A stretch of DNA of 64,000 nt from Parablautia intestinalis (lineage in GTDB: Bacteria > Bacillota > Clostridia > Lachnospirales > Lachnospiraceae), in the NCBI GenBank assembly GCA_003612395.1, contig RAYQ01000011.1, forward strand, positions 110,192-174,191, given 5' to 3'. The notes below the pieces were generated by a model, which worked only from the letters and a program-made list of their open reading frames with translations, searched no databases and was not told the origin of the DNA. Below, piece by piece: positions 8,203 to 17,727 of the stretch (position 1 is the first letter of the stretch; every line of letters starts with the position of its first letter). The translations under genes and the position numbers were made by a program.

Positions 8203-8231
8203 TTGCACTTTTCATTTTGCCGTGCTATCAT
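8203..8231 (+). promoter_or_regulatory. Sigma-A promoter of the AraC regulator
   Basis: TTGCAC (8203-8208), a 17-base spacer, then TATCAT (8226-8231), about 40 bases before the ATG at 8273. The MFS promoter must lie on the opposite strand in the same intergenic region. Confidence 0.65.
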
Positions 8232-8272
8232 TTTTGTATCTCTTTTTTACATTTTTGACCATGGAGGCTGCT

Positions 8273-9157
8273 ATGGGATTTGTCAGTTTAAATATGAATG
8301 AAGAACTCTCACAGAATGTAAATTATGGACAGGGCGGGTTCCCGGTGGCGGCACTGGAGGATGGTGCAGACCATTGTACCTTATTGTCTTCCCCTGTTCA
8401 CTGGCACTATGAACTGGAGTTAACTACCATGGAGAGGGGAAGCGTTGTCTATACGGTCAACGGCAGACCCTACCCTCTTTATGAAGGGCAGACTATTTTT
8501 GTCAGGCCAAACACTTTGCATGGCGCTGTAGGCAGTGCAAACTGTCAGACCCGCGTCCTTTTGATAAGCCCCCGCGTCTTTGGAGACCGGGAGGTATATC
8601 TTCAGCCATATATCCAAAGGCTTATCCGGCAGGCCCCGGATGCGGTGATTCTGGATGGTTCACAGGACTGGCAGCTGGAAATGGAAACCCTGTGCGCTGA
8701 GATTTTTCGTTTATGCCGCGAAAAGCCGGATGAATTTGAAATTGATGCCAAGATGGCTTTATTTAAGCTGCTTAAGCTGATGCTCAGCCGGCTTTGTACA
8801 GACGGGGTATCCCGGAGAAAACATGCAAAAAATATGTCCCATGCCCAGCCTGCCAAAAAGATGATCCTTTTTATACAGGAGCATTATGGAGAGAAAATCG
8901 GCGTGGCGGATATTGCCAGAGCCGGAGGTGTGGCACGCAATACCTGCAACAATATTTTTCAGGATGTTTTTGGAAAGTCGCCTATTGAATATCTGACGGA
9001 GTACAGGATCTGCGCCGCTATGGAGCTGCTTCGCAAAAAAGCGGCCGTTACGGATGTGGCAATGAGCTGCGGCTTTAATACGGCATCCTATTTTTCAAAG
9101 ATTTTTAAAGAGACCATTGGCGTGGCGCCGCTGGAATTTCAAAAACAGGGGATATAA
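8273..9157 (+). CDS. AraC-family transcriptional regulator
   Basis: 294 aa. The frame opens at 8222, but GGAGG at 8263-8267 with 5-base spacing selects the ATG at 8273. The N-terminal cupin sensor domain contains SSPVHWHYELELTTMERGS and YEGQTIFVRPNTLHGAV. The C-terminal double HTH contains KIGVADIARAGGVARNTCNN and the AraC signature VAMSCGFNTASYFSKIFKET. It is transcribed away from the MFS transporter, a standard arrangement for a sugar- or metabolite-responsive activator of that gene. Confidence 0.93.
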   Translation: MGFVSLNMNEELSQNVNYGQGGFPVAALEDGADHCTLLSSPVHWHYELELTTMERGSVVYTVNGRPYPLYEGQTIFVRPNTLHGAVGSANCQTRVLLISPRVFGDREVYLQPYIQRLIRQAPDAVILDGSQDWQLEMETLCAEIFRLCREKPDEFEIDAKMALFKLLKLMLSRLCTDGVSRRKHAKNMSHAQPAKKMILFIQEHYGEKIGVADIARAGGVARNTCNNIFQDVFGKSPIEYLTEYRICAAMELLRKKAAVTDVAMSCGFNTASYFSKIFKETIGVAPLEFQKQGI

Positions 9158-9282
9158 GTTGAAAAAGCAAAACTTTATTACATATTAAATTTTTCGGGTG
9201 ATTGACATATTTGCGGGGCTTACCTTACGTATAATAATAGTGACAGGCAGGGGGCTTAAATTGTACAAGGAGAAAACCGCTT

Positions 9283-9495
9283 ATGGAAATTATGACGGGA
9301 AGCCTATATTTTGTATCGGATGATTTTTTTCACAAAAATACAAGATCCTTATCTAAAAGTCAATTATGAGGACACAAAGCGTCCGCATTACTTTGCTTTT
9401 AGAGATAGTAAAACGGTACTTCTCTTTCAAGATATGTTCCCTGTGATTACAAGATACATAGACGATCAGTATATCAAAAGCGGTCAGCCTGTAAG
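9283..9495 (+). pseudogene. Remnant of a type III toxin (ToxN/AbiQ-like), frameshifted and internally deleted
   Basis: After an AAGGAG site at about 9268, the ATG at 9283 reads MEIMTGSLYFVSDDFFHK, then loses frame at a five-A run (9335-9339). One A fewer would continue as IQDPYLKVNYEDTKRPHYFAF and then KTVLLFQDMFPVITRYIDDQ. These blocks resemble endoRNase toxins of the ToxN/AbiQ/CptN kind, but the central part expected between RPHYFAF and KTVLLFQ is absent. The frame runs into a VOC-gene fragment on the other strand. The family call is from memory and moderate. No antitoxin RNA repeats were seen upstream. Confidence 0.4.
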
Positions 9496-9705
9496 GATTG
9501 CAGCGAATGGTTTTTCCATATCCTCTATTGCAGGTTTATTCATAATTTTCAATCTGGCGCCGTCTTCAAAACACAAAAAATAAGATTGAAAATCTGTGGT
9601 TTTATTGTGGTAACCGTAATTTGACACTGCATTAAAATATTTCATAAAAAAATCCCTTGCCGCTTCTAAATCATTCACATACATAGCAATATGTTCTATA
9701 CGCAT
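9495..9705 (-). pseudogene. VOC/glyoxalase-family protein, C-terminally truncated
   Basis: The minus-strand frame starts MRIEHIAMYVNDLEAARDFF and continues SYFLCFEDGARLKIMNKPAIEDM. This is the first half (about 65 residues) of a vicinal-oxygen-chelate protein with its N-terminal metal His. Homology stops near 9500 and the frame ends at 9484 inside sequence of the neighbouring toxin remnant. Only one of the paired beta-alpha modules remains, so it is a broken gene. Confidence 0.7.
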
Positions 9706-10184
9706 TGTTTTCCTCCATACCCTTACATAAATCTGCTTTTATCCGGTTATTTTACGGTAAATCAGGCAAAGAGTGAAATTAAAATTTCACACATCCTGAT
9801 TTATTCATAATCAATCCGTTCAATTTTGAAAATGACCGGCCTTGTTCTGTCAGAACAGCAGGTAATCATTGTATTACAGTTATTTTTTTCATTTTACTAC
9901 AGGCAGCAGACAGAATCAATGTCCGCAGGGTTTGCACTCAGCGAATTTTTTGCGCATAGCGTGCGCTGTGTTTTTATAGAGAGAAAGCGTGGAAGCGACT
10001 GAATTTCTATTTACTCCGTTTTAAGTATTTTATATAATACAAATAGCGGCATGAATTGACTGACAGAGAGAGTTTTACTTTGGATAAGCCCACTCGCGAA
10101 GAGTATCGAACGCTATTTTTCGTTACAATAAGACGACTCGCGAAGCGTGTCGGTGTTTGTTGGAATGCCGCAGAAGGGGAGGGA
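9706..10184. other. Intergenic region rich in repeats, no gene recognised
   Basis: It contains a partial family B repeat (9767-9808: GTGAAATT/AATTTCAC hairpin, then CACATCCTGATTTAT), a GCGCA/TGCGC hairpin near 9951-9965, and two tandem degenerate family A units (10083-10120 and 10127-10163). The open frame running into the MATE gene from 10056 has no ribosome site and overlaps these repeats, so it is not taken as coding. Confidence 0.6.
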
Positions 10185-11540
10185 ATGATGTTGTTAACCC
10201 GTGACAGGAGCTTTTATCGCGACCTGCTGGTTTTGGCAATACCGGTGGCACTTCAGAATTTTATTACATTTGCCGTAACTCTTGCAGATAATCTGATGAC
10301 AGGCGCACTGGGGGATGCGTCCATCTCCGGCGTGTATATGGGTGGACAGATTCAAACGCTCCTTCAGCTGTTTTCCGGAGGGATTGAAGGGGCGATTCTG
10401 ATACTGGCCGCACAGTACTGGGGGAAGGCGGATACGGAAAGTATTAAGCGGATTATCTCTATCGGTGTGCATTTTACATTGGCGGTGGGAACAGTGTTTA
10501 CGTGCTTATGCGCCTTTTTCCCCAGGAAGATTATCGGTATCTTTACCCCGGATCTGGCTGTCATTGGCGAAGGGGCGGACTATCTGCGAATCGTATGTTT
10601 TTCCTATCTCTTTTTCTGTCTGACACAGGCGCTGATTGCGGCAATGCGCAGCGTGGAGGTGGCCAATATCGGGATGGCTGTCTCCGGGGTTTCCCTGATT
10701 ACCAATATCAGCCTGAACTATGCGCTGATTTTTGGGAAATTTGGATTTCCGGCTTTAGGCGTAAGAGGTGCTGCCATTGCCACCCTGATTTCAAGAATCG
10801 TTGAAACGGTTATTATGGCGGTCTATGTCTTTCGGATTGACCGTAAGCTTTGTCTGAAACTTTCTGATTTGTTCAGGACGGACGCTCTGCTCAGAAAGGA
10901 TTTTATACGCTATGGACTTCCGATTGCGGGAGGACAGGTAATCTGGGGCATCAATATGATGGGAAATTCCATGATACTGGGACGTTTTGACCAGTATGTG
11001 ATCGCCGGCGCAAGTATAGCCAACACCCTGAATGCACTGGCATTTGTAACCATGAACGGAATGTCTGCGGCGGTAAGTATTATCACAGGAAAAACGGTGG
11101 GAGCGGGCAAAATTGAACTGCTGAAAGAATATGCAAGGACGGTGCAGATTTTATTTTTAGGTCTTGGTCTTCTTACCGGTGCAATGATTGCATTAGCGAA
11201 AACGCCCTTTATCGGAATGTATGCAGGCGTCTCTAAGGAAACGGCAGGTTATGCGCACCAATTTTGTACAGTGCTTGCCGTCACAATGGTCGGGACCTGT
11301 TATCAGGCGGCCTGTCTGGCCGGTCTGGTGAAAGCAGGCGGGGATGTTGGATTTGTTTTTAAAATGGATACATTTTTTGTTCTGCTGGTGGTTTTGCCAT
11401 CGGCTGTTATTTCGGCAAGGCTGGGGGCCCCGGCGTGGCTGGTATTTGCATGTCTTAAATGTGACCAGATATTAAAATGTTTTGTGGCTTTTTTTAAGAT
11501 CAGGAGTTTTAACTGGATAAAAAATCTTACAAGGGACTAA
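10185..11540 (+). CDS. MATE-family efflux transporter
   Basis: 451 aa, with start at 10185 (or 10188) after AGGGGAGGGA. Twelve membrane segments in two homologous halves; the first contains LAIPVALQNFITFAVTLADN and the second YGLPIAGGQVIWGINMMGN. It resembles the NorM/MepA group of Na+- or H+-coupled exporters of drugs and cationic metabolites. It stands alone, without a regulator next to it. Its C-terminus is slightly short (FNWIKNLTRD), but all core segments are present. Confidence 0.93.
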   Translation: MMLLTRDRSFYRDLLVLAIPVALQNFITFAVTLADNLMTGALGDASISGVYMGGQIQTLLQLFSGGIEGAILILAAQYWGKADTESIKRIISIGVHFTLAVGTVFTCLCAFFPRKIIGIFTPDLAVIGEGADYLRIVCFSYLFFCLTQALIAAMRSVEVANIGMAVSGVSLITNISLNYALIFGKFGFPALGVRGAAIATLISRIVETVIMAVYVFRIDRKLCLKLSDLFRTDALLRKDFIRYGLPIAGGQVIWGINMMGNSMILGRFDQYVIAGASIANTLNALAFVTMNGMSAAVSIITGKTVGAGKIELLKEYARTVQILFLGLGLLTGAMIALAKTPFIGMYAGVSKETAGYAHQFCTVLAVTMVGTCYQAACLAGLVKAGGDVGFVFKMDTFFVLLVVLPSAVISARLGAPAWLVFACLKCDQILKCFVAFFKIRSFNWIKNLTRD

Positions 11541-11635
11541 GGCCAGAGCAGGGGGACCGGTGGTATTTGAAGAACGCCAAAGGCATGAACAGCGTGTGTA
11601 TGGAAAAAAACGTGACGTGAAGGGGGGAAAGCTGT

Positions 11636-11788
11636 ATGATTCCCCTTGCTGATATCTGGAAAATGGAGGCGGTGATAACATTTACCCATAGTCTGTTGTT
11701 TGAGGAATACGATGCGGAGCTATCCTTTGCCCATGGAATGGCTGATTCTATAAAAAATGGTGGTATAATGAAGAAAAAACGGGGATAA
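11636..11788 (+). CDS. Possible small protein (50 aa), unrecognised
   Basis: ATG at 11636 follows AAGGGGGGAAAG at normal spacing and encodes MIPLADIWKMEAVITFTHSL... ending KKKRG. No family was recognised. The acidic, aromatic middle (LLFEEYDAELSFAHGMADSI) looks more like the end of a decayed longer protein than random sequence. A short GTG frame overlaps its start from upstream. Confidence 0.25.
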   Translation: MIPLADIWKMEAVITFTHSLLFEEYDAELSFAHGMADSIKNGGIMKKKRG

Positions 11789-11797
11789 AAAGGAAGC

Positions 11798-11989
11798 ATG
11801 GAGGATGAATATGTTTGGGAACGGTATGAATCAAAATACCCTGATACAAATCATAGAAGAACAGACAAGCAGGGATTTATGGTATATAACCCCCGGAATG
11901 AAAATTTTCAGGAGCCTGCCATCCATGAAAAGGATTTGAACAATTTAGATATTGTTTCTCTAAAAGCCCTTTCCGGACGGAGAATATGA
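11798..11989 (+). CDS. Possible small protein (63 aa), unrecognised
   Basis: The frame reads MEDEYVWERYESKYPDTNHR and ends KALSGRRI. A second frame from ATG 11806, behind the better-placed GGAGG, reads MNMFGNGMNQNTLIQIIEEQ. Which frame is used, if either, cannot be decided. The region may be a degraded gene. Nothing else is seen between the MATE gene and the secreted protein. Confidence 0.2.
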   Translation: MEDEYVWERYESKYPDTNHRRTDKQGFMVYNPRNENFQEPAIHEKDLNNLDIVSLKALSGRRI

Positions 11990-12032
11990 TAAGTATTTTT
12001 AAAAGAAACAGGAATGATTTTCATTTGTCAGG

Positions 12033-14420
12033 TTATCCATACTCCATAATCATATGGGAGGAGAGAATGAGTTCGTCTTTCTCCCATTCTTCCAAAGAGG
12101 GCACAATCAAAAGGCTGCCCGGCATAATATGGTCAGGACTGCTTATGCCGTTTACCGCAGCAAGCATTTTCCAGTTTTCCGGGTGCAACGTATAATCCCC
12201 GGCCAGTTGCCAGAGGCTGTCGCCCGCTTCGACAGTATGCAGTTTTTCATTTCCGCTAAGCGGATAGAAAGCTGATTCCACCAAATCAATAAAACCCCGG
12301 GAAGGACGGATATTCGTTTCTTTCATGGTAAAGACCATAATCCACCCGGCCTTTAGATGTTCGCCTACAGGCTCCTTTAAACCATACAGGGGCATAACCA
12401 GCATGTTACCCAGCATATGGTCACCCTCCTGTAAATAACTGTACAGACTCATATCAGGGATAGAGCCTTCCACGAAAATCCGTCTGCCGCTTTTATAGTT
12501 GGCCTGAAAAGAATTGTGGAAGGGCAGATTAAGGGAGCAGATATCCATATAGTGATAGGGAGAAACGGTATCAAAAAGTTCTTCCAGAAAATATCTGACA
12601 CGCCATTCGTTTCGGGTATTGGATTGCTTTGCATTGCTAAGGGCTGTCTGCACACCCGCATCTTTTCGGACAATCCAGCATTCCTCATATCCACTTAGGG
12701 AGGTTCCCGAATTTTGTTCTTCATATAACGCATTTTCAGTATTAATTCTGTTTAAAAATTGTGAAGGAGGCTGTGAGCCGCAGATTTGACCGGACAGGTT
12801 GTTCTTGTCAGACAACACTTTTTCAAGGGCGTCCTTTTGCACCGTGATATGCAGGGCATAAGGGCCGGCAGGATCGCCGGGCGAAAGGCTCACTTCCTCT
12901 ATTTCCATATATTCAGGAAGGAAAATGGCAAATGCATCGCAGAGATAATAATTTTTGGCAGGCTGACTGCGCTGCCCGGAAGGCATTGAGGACAAAAGAG
13001 GATTCGGACCTGTTTGTAAGGGCTGCAGACCGCAGATATCCACAGCCTTTTGCAGGTCAAATTCCCAGTTATTGCTGACATACTCTTTCTGAAAGGTTCC
13101 TTCTTCCCAGGCCTCCATATCTTCTTTGGATAATTCCATAATGTTTTCATGGCGCATGGTCTCTGCAATAGTTCCCTTCAAATTGACACAGTTAACAATA
13201 TGATGTTCTTTCGTTGGTGCAAATCCCAGATTATAGGTGACTGCCATAGGACAGTTGGTAAAGATATACCCGTCATCACTATATTTTGGTGCAGATTCAT
13301 CGAAACATATTTTTCCCAGATTCGCACACTCGTAAATACTGCCCCAGCTTAACTGCGCGCAGATACCTGCCGCCTGCGTATACCACAGGGTTCGCGGATC
13401 CTGACGGTTTTCGGCAGTGACGGTTCCATAGTTGCGGCATCTTACCAGAGAATAGTGTTCCTGCGGTTTTTCAGCATTTTTGTCCTGAGAATCCAAAGGA
13501 GGTTCCAAAGAATCAGGGTTTTCGGTATCTGTGCTTTCCGTGGGCTGTCTGTCGGACATCTGTTCTAAGGGCGTTATAAAGTCCTCATTTTGCACCAGTT
13601 CCTGTACGGAGCTGGCAGGGGCCAGAGCTTGCGTCCGGTCATCTAAATAAGCTACAATGCCTCCGGCATAGCTTTTGCCGGTTACATCGCCGTAATTATC
13701 GCAGTTTATAATGGCGCATATTTCCGGGATCCTTTCTTCTTTTTGGGTTTCGCTCCTGGTGGTAGCGCACAGCCCGGCAATGCCTCCGGCGCCGTATCCG
13801 TCCGTCCAGTGGCTGTACTCCATGGTAAGACCGTCTTCCAGGGAGGTAACAGAGGCATAATTTCTGCAATCCTCAATGAGCCCCACGCTAATGCCGGCGA
13901 TACCTCCAACGTAATTGTACCCTGTAACGGTTCCATAAACCTCACAGCCGCGAATGGTTCCGCAGTTATAGTAAATCAGTCCGCCGGTGTCGGTGCCCTC
14001 GTGAGGCTCCATCTGAACCTCTGCAAGAAGATTTTCGATTACCCCGTCTTTTTCCAGAAGGAGAAACAGCTCGTGGGTCATTCCGGTAATCTTATGGCCC
14101 TGACCGTCAAAATGACCCGAATAATACTGAACCCAATAAGGGCTTTTCTCCATATCAATGTCGGCCTCCAGCACGGCATCTAGTTCTTTGTGGCCGTTTA
14201 GAACATACTTTTGAAAGGCATAAAAATCCTTCAGGTTATATATATGAAAAACACCTTTTGCATCCACAGTTTTATACAAAGAAGGATCCTCTTCCAGGGT
14301 CTTTTGGCGGTTGTCTGCAATTCCGATTAAGAACAGACAGGCAGGCAAAAGCAATAGGCAGAAAATTCTCCGGAGACGCTGCCGGTATGGAAGAATATTT
14401 TTTTTAACATTTTTCTTCAT
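12033..14420 (-). CDS. Secreted GLUG-repeat protein with C-terminal LysM domain
   Basis: 795 aa from ATG 14420 (MKKNVKKN), with AGGAGG 13 bases upstream; the frame itself extends to 14471. A basic N-terminus and a hydrophobic segment (FCLLLLPACLFLIGIA) indicate export, or lipoprotein-like anchoring. Residues about 90-330 carry GLUG-type beta-helix repeats (GGLIYYNCGTIRGCEVYG, YVGGIAGISVGLIEDCRNYA). A low-complexity linker rich in Gln/Ser/Glu follows. Near the C-terminus HTVEAGDSLWQLAGDYTL and NGISSPDHIMPGSLLIVPS form a LysM peptidoglycan-binding module. A surface adhesin or wall-associated role is inferred. It is a single transcription unit, with a TTTCGCT/AGCGAAA hairpin (14494-14520) separating it from rqcH. 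Confidence 0.8.
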   Translation of the reverse strand: MKKNVKKNILPYRQRLRRIFCLLLLPACLFLIGIADNRQKTLEEDPSLYKTVDAKGVFHIYNLKDFYAFQKYVLNGHKELDAVLEADIDMEKSPYWVQYYSGHFDGQGHKITGMTHELFLLLEKDGVIENLLAEVQMEPHEGTDTGGLIYYNCGTIRGCEVYGTVTGYNYVGGIAGISVGLIEDCRNYASVTSLEDGLTMEYSHWTDGYGAGGIAGLCATTRSETQKEERIPEICAIINCDNYGDVTGKSYAGGIVAYLDDRTQALAPASSVQELVQNEDFITPLEQMSDRQPTESTDTENPDSLEPPLDSQDKNAEKPQEHYSLVRCRNYGTVTAENRQDPRTLWYTQAAGICAQLSWGSIYECANLGKICFDESAPKYSDDGYIFTNCPMAVTYNLGFAPTKEHHIVNCVNLKGTIAETMRHENIMELSKEDMEAWEEGTFQKEYVSNNWEFDLQKAVDICGLQPLQTGPNPLLSSMPSGQRSQPAKNYYLCDAFAIFLPEYMEIEEVSLSPGDPAGPYALHITVQKDALEKVLSDKNNLSGQICGSQPPSQFLNRINTENALYEEQNSGTSLSGYEECWIVRKDAGVQTALSNAKQSNTRNEWRVRYFLEELFDTVSPYHYMDICSLNLPFHNSFQANYKSGRRIFVEGSIPDMSLYSYLQEGDHMLGNMLVMPLYGLKEPVGEHLKAGWIMVFTMKETNIRPSRGFIDLVESAFYPLSGNEKLHTVEAGDSLWQLAGDYTLHPENWKMLAAVNGISSPDHIMPGSLLIVPSLEEWEKDELILSSHMIMEYG

Positions 14421-14529
14421 TATTTCAAACTTACCTCCTGCGTTAGTCAGAAAAACAGTGCGGAAAAACAACAGGTAATAAACGTAAGATGCCTTTCGCT
14501 AAATTCGACTCAAAGCGAAAATGTTACCA

Positions 14530-16287
14530 CTAATTTTCCAGCAAAGTAAGGCCCGAAATATCGGAATCAATCATCATGGAATAATTGGTATAGTAAACAA
14601 CAAACCCGGGCTTGCTGCCGTTTGGCTTTTTGACGTTTTTCTTCTCCGTGTAATCAATTTCCACTTTATCCTGACCACGGGCTTTGGAGTAGTAGGCGGC
14701 GAGTCTGGCAGCATCTTCAAAGACACTGTCAGGGAGAGGCGCGCCTTGCGTCTTCACCACAACATGGGAACCGGGGATACCTTTTGTGTGGAACCACCAG
14801 TCGCCTCCTGTGGCAAATTTAAAGGTAAGCTCATCATTTTGAAAATTATTTTTGCCAACGTAAATGTGAAAACCGTCTTTGCTGATATAGTGAAAAGGCT
14901 TGCTGGTAAATTTGACCTTTTTCCCGCCGCCTTTTCTGCGGATGTACCCGCTTTCAATCAGTTCCTCCTTAATCTGCGCAAGATCTTCCTCCAAAAGCGC
15001 AATGTCAAGGGCGGTCTGGACAGATTCCAGATGATCAATTTCTTCCTTTACCTGTGTGGTAAGAGCAGATAAAGCCTCATAGGTCCGCTTCATTTTGCCG
15101 TATTTATCGAAATATTTTTTTGCATTTTCGGAAGGGGTCAAAAGCGGATCAAGGGGGATGGTGACAGTCTCACCGATATAGTAGTTAAAGGCGCTAAGTG
15201 ACTTGGCGCCGGGGGCCGCTTCATATCCGTAAGTATTTAACAGCTCGCCGTAAATCCGGTATTTGTCCTTTTTTTCCGTATCTTTTATTTGCCGTAATTG
15301 CAGGTCATATTTCTTCACATTCCGCTCAAGGGCAGTCTGCACAATTTTGCGCAGGTCGGCAGATTTTTGGCGGATGCGTGTAACGGTACTTTTTTCCGCA
15401 TAGTATTGCTCTAACAGAGCGCTTACAGAGTCAAATTCTTTTAGGATATCCGTTCCATACATGGTAAGGGGCAGGGGGGCAAACTCTGCCGGAATGCCGT
15501 TCTCATAAGCAATAACAGGATGAAAATCGCCTTCCCGGATCTGCCGCATCATATTGGAAAAGGCATGATAGAGCATGTTTAGGGTGTTTTCCCCTTGTGG
15601 AAGTGTGGCAAAAAATGCGGTTGAAACATCCCCGTCCACTCCTGCGCGATAGCAGATTTCCTGGGCCATGACAGGGGAGATCCCGGTGTAATGACTATAG
15701 AGCGCTTTATACACCGGCATACTTCCGGATGATAATGCCTTTTGAAAGGAATTTAAATCTGCGGTAAGGGGATTTTCTTTGTCCTGTGTTTTCGGGATAA
15801 AGTAAGGCCGCCCGGGCAGAACCTCCCGGACGGAGCTGACCATACCGGAGATATGCTTAATACTGTCGATAATCATATCATCATCATTTACAAATATGAT
15901 GTTGCTGTGTTTTCCCATAATCTCCACAATCAGCCGCTTGTGACAAAGATCTCCCATTTCGTTTAAATGTTCCACATGAAGATGGATGATCCGCTCAAGC
16001 CCCGGCTGGGTGATATCCGTAATTCTGCCATTTTGGAGATGCTTGCGCAGAAGCATGCAAAATCCGGGGGCAGTCATGGGACTTGGTTTATTGCTGCCGG
16101 TAAGATAAACCAGCGGGAGAGAAGCGCTTGCAGATAAAAGAAGGCGCCTCTGCCCTCCGTCAGCAGTTTTTATGGTAAGTAAAAGCTCATCATTTTCCGG
16201 CTGGGCGATTTTGTAAATACGCCCTGCGGACAGAGCATCTTTTAGTTCTTTTACAATTGAAGCTATTGTAATTCCATCAAAGGCCAT
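14530..16287 (-). CDS. rqcH: NFACT-family protein RqcH (fibronectin-binding A homologue)
   Basis: 585 aa, the usual length. It starts MAFDGITIASIVKELKDAL after AGGAGA. The NFACT-N domain has GFCMLLRKHLQNGRI and IVEIMGKHSNIIFVND. A coiled-coil middle follows (about 270-430). The C-terminal NFACT-R domain has GGDWWFHTKGIPGSHVVVKT. RqcH binds stalled 50S-peptidyl-tRNA complexes and adds alanine tails in bacterial ribosome quality control; older annotations call it FbpA. It is encoded divergently from the yicC operon. Confidence 0.93.
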   Translation of the reverse strand: MAFDGITIASIVKELKDALSAGRIYKIAQPENDELLLTIKTADGGQRRLLLSASASLPLVYLTGSNKPSPMTAPGFCMLLRKHLQNGRITDITQPGLERIIHLHVEHLNEMGDLCHKRLIVEIMGKHSNIIFVNDDDMIIDSIKHISGMVSSVREVLPGRPYFIPKTQDKENPLTADLNSFQKALSSGSMPVYKALYSHYTGISPVMAQEICYRAGVDGDVSTAFFATLPQGENTLNMLYHAFSNMMRQIREGDFHPVIAYENGIPAEFAPLPLTMYGTDILKEFDSVSALLEQYYAEKSTVTRIRQKSADLRKIVQTALERNVKKYDLQLRQIKDTEKKDKYRIYGELLNTYGYEAAPGAKSLSAFNYYIGETVTIPLDPLLTPSENAKKYFDKYGKMKRTYEALSALTTQVKEEIDHLESVQTALDIALLEEDLAQIKEELIESGYIRRKGGGKKVKFTSKPFHYISKDGFHIYVGKNNFQNDELTFKFATGGDWWFHTKGIPGSHVVVKTQGAPLPDSVFEDAARLAAYYSKARGQDKVEIDYTEKKNVKKPNGSKPGFVVYYTNYSMMIDSDISGLTLLEN

Positions 16288-16409
16288 GGTTTGTCTCCTA
16301 TATTTATAAGTTATATTTTTGTCTTTGGCTTTAGTAGTAACGCAAGTAAATATACATTTTTCTTATTGTACCACATCACGAGAAGGTGTAAAAGCAGTTC
16401 AGGATAAAC

Positions 16410-16438
16410 TTGACGATTTTGTATGCTTCGCCTATAAT
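16410..16438 (+). promoter_or_regulatory. Sigma-A promoter upstream of yicC
   Basis: TTGACG (16410-16415), a 17-base spacer and TATAAT (16433-16438). Transcription would begin near 16445, giving a leader of about 150 bases that includes a terminator-like family A repeat (16503-16545) before yicC. Confidence 0.8.
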
Positions 16439-16502
16439 GTAAAAAGATATACAGCAGTACAGACGGCTTGAAGATAAGATTGGAAATCAGGGATTTTTTC
16501 AT

Positions 16503-16545
16503 AAATAAGCTGGCTCGCAAAGCGTGGCAGCGTTTTATCAATAAG
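16503..16545 (+). repeat. Dispersed repeat family A in the yicC leader
   Basis: GCTGGCTCGC AAA GCGTGGCAGC followed by GTTTTAT: an imperfect 10-bp stem with a T-rich tail. It lies between the promoter at 16410-16438 and yicC, where it could attenuate transcription. Confidence 0.6.
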
Positions 16546-16595
16546 TTTGTGCTTATGCCTGAAAAATCGGGCAGCTGTAGGTATGGAGGTCTGAT

Positions 16596-17474
16596 ATGAT
16601 TAAAAGCATGACGGGGTTTGGCAGATGTGAAGTGCAGGAGGCCGAACGCAAAATTACGGTAGAGATGAAATCAGTCAATCACCGGTATCTGGATGTGAAT
16701 ATTAAGATGCCAAAGAAACTGAATTTTTTTGAGGCGTCTATCAGAAATGAGCTGAAAAAATATATTCAGAGAGGAAAGGTGGACCTCTTTATCGCTTATG
16801 AAGATTATACACAGACCAATGTATGCGTCAAGTACAACAAAGAGCTGGCCGGCGAGTATATGAGTTATCTAAACCAGATGGCAGAGGATTTTTCACTGGA
16901 AAATGATGTGAAGATTTCCAGTCTGTCCAAGTACCCGGAGGTCCTTACCATGGAGGAGCAGGGAATTGACGAAGATAAACTATGGCAGCTCCTTGATAAG
17001 GCTGTCAGGGGCGCGGCGGAAGGCTTTGTCGAGACCAGGATTAAAGAGGGAGAGCATTTGCTAAAAGACCTTCTGGAAAAGCTTGACGGGATGCTGGAGC
17101 ATGTGACGTTTATTACGGAGCGTTCTCCCCAGATTATCACGGAATACAGAAAGAAGCTGGAAGAAAAGGTAAAAGAGCTGTTAGGAGATGCACAGGTCGA
17201 TGAAAACAGACTTCTGATGGAGGTTACGATCTTTGCGGACCGGGTTTGTGTGGATGAGGAGCTTGTCCGGTTAAAAAGCCATATTGAAACCACAAAGGAA
17301 ACCCTGCTTCTTGGCGGAGGCATCGGAAGAAAGCTTGACTTTATTGCCCAGGAGATGAACAGGGAAGCAAATACAATCCTGTCAAAGTCCGGTGACCTGG
17401 AGATATCCAACCGGGCCATAGAATTAAAAACAGAAATTGAAAAGGTAAGGGAGCAGATTCAAAACATTGAATAA
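16596..17474 (+). CDS. yicC: YicC/YloC family endoribonuclease
   Basis: 292 aa, with start MIKSMTGFGRCEV, the invariant family N-terminus, after TATGGAGG. The C-terminal DUF1732 part contains LLLGGGIGRKLDFIAQEMNR and EANTILSKSGDLEISNRAIE. YicC-family proteins are metal-dependent endoribonucleases implicated in RNA turnover. The gene heads the conserved Firmicutes order yicC-remA-gmk-rpoZ, overlapping remA by 8 bases. Confidence 0.95.
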   Translation: MIKSMTGFGRCEVQEAERKITVEMKSVNHRYLDVNIKMPKKLNFFEASIRNELKKYIQRGKVDLFIAYEDYTQTNVCVKYNKELAGEYMSYLNQMAEDFSLENDVKISSLSKYPEVLTMEEQGIDEDKLWQLLDKAVRGAAEGFVETRIKEGEHLLKDLLEKLDGMLEHVTFITERSPQIITEYRKKLEEKVKELLGDAQVDENRLLMEVTIFADRVCVDEELVRLKSHIETTKETLLLGGGIGRKLDFIAQEMNREANTILSKSGDLEISNRAIELKTEIEKVREQIQNIE

Positions 17475-17727
17475 ACTGATTCATATCGGATTTGGCAATA
17501 TTGTAAATTCCGGTAAGATAATTGCAATTGTAAGCCCTGATTCGGCGCCGGTCAAACGTCTGGTGCAAAAAGCCAGGGAAGCCGGAACCGCAATAGATGC
17601 CACACAGGGACGAAAAACAAAAGCAGTGCTTGTAATGGAAAACAGCCAATTGGTGCTCTCAGCACTTCTTCCGGAAACGATTGCCCAGAGAGCACAGGCA
17701 GAAAGCAGAGATGAAAATGAAACATAA
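17467..17727 (+). CDS. remA: RemA-family regulator (DUF370)
   Basis: 86 aa. It starts with TTG at 17467 (LNKLIHIGFGN, read as Met), overlapping the end of yicC; GGGAGCAG upstream serves as ribosome site. IVSPDSAPVKRLVQKARE and DATQGRKTKAVLVM are the conserved DUF370 blocks. In Bacillus RemA is a DNA-binding activator of matrix and osmoprotection genes; in Clostridia its targets are unknown. It overlaps gmk at its 3' end, indicating translational coupling. Confidence 0.9.
   Translation: MNKLIHIGFGNIVNSGKIIAIVSPDSAPVKRLVQKAREAGTAIDATQGRKTKAVLVMENSQLVLSALLPETIAQRAQAESRDENET

Noticed and set aside
9202..9235. TTGACA and TATAAT upstream of the toxin-like remnant
   Set aside because: Spacer again 22 bases. 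Left out as a promoter call, although the -10 alone is good.
10056..10184. N-terminal extension of the MATE protein
   Set aside because: It runs through degenerate family A repeats and lacks a ribosome site; the ATG at 10185 has AGGGGAGGG.
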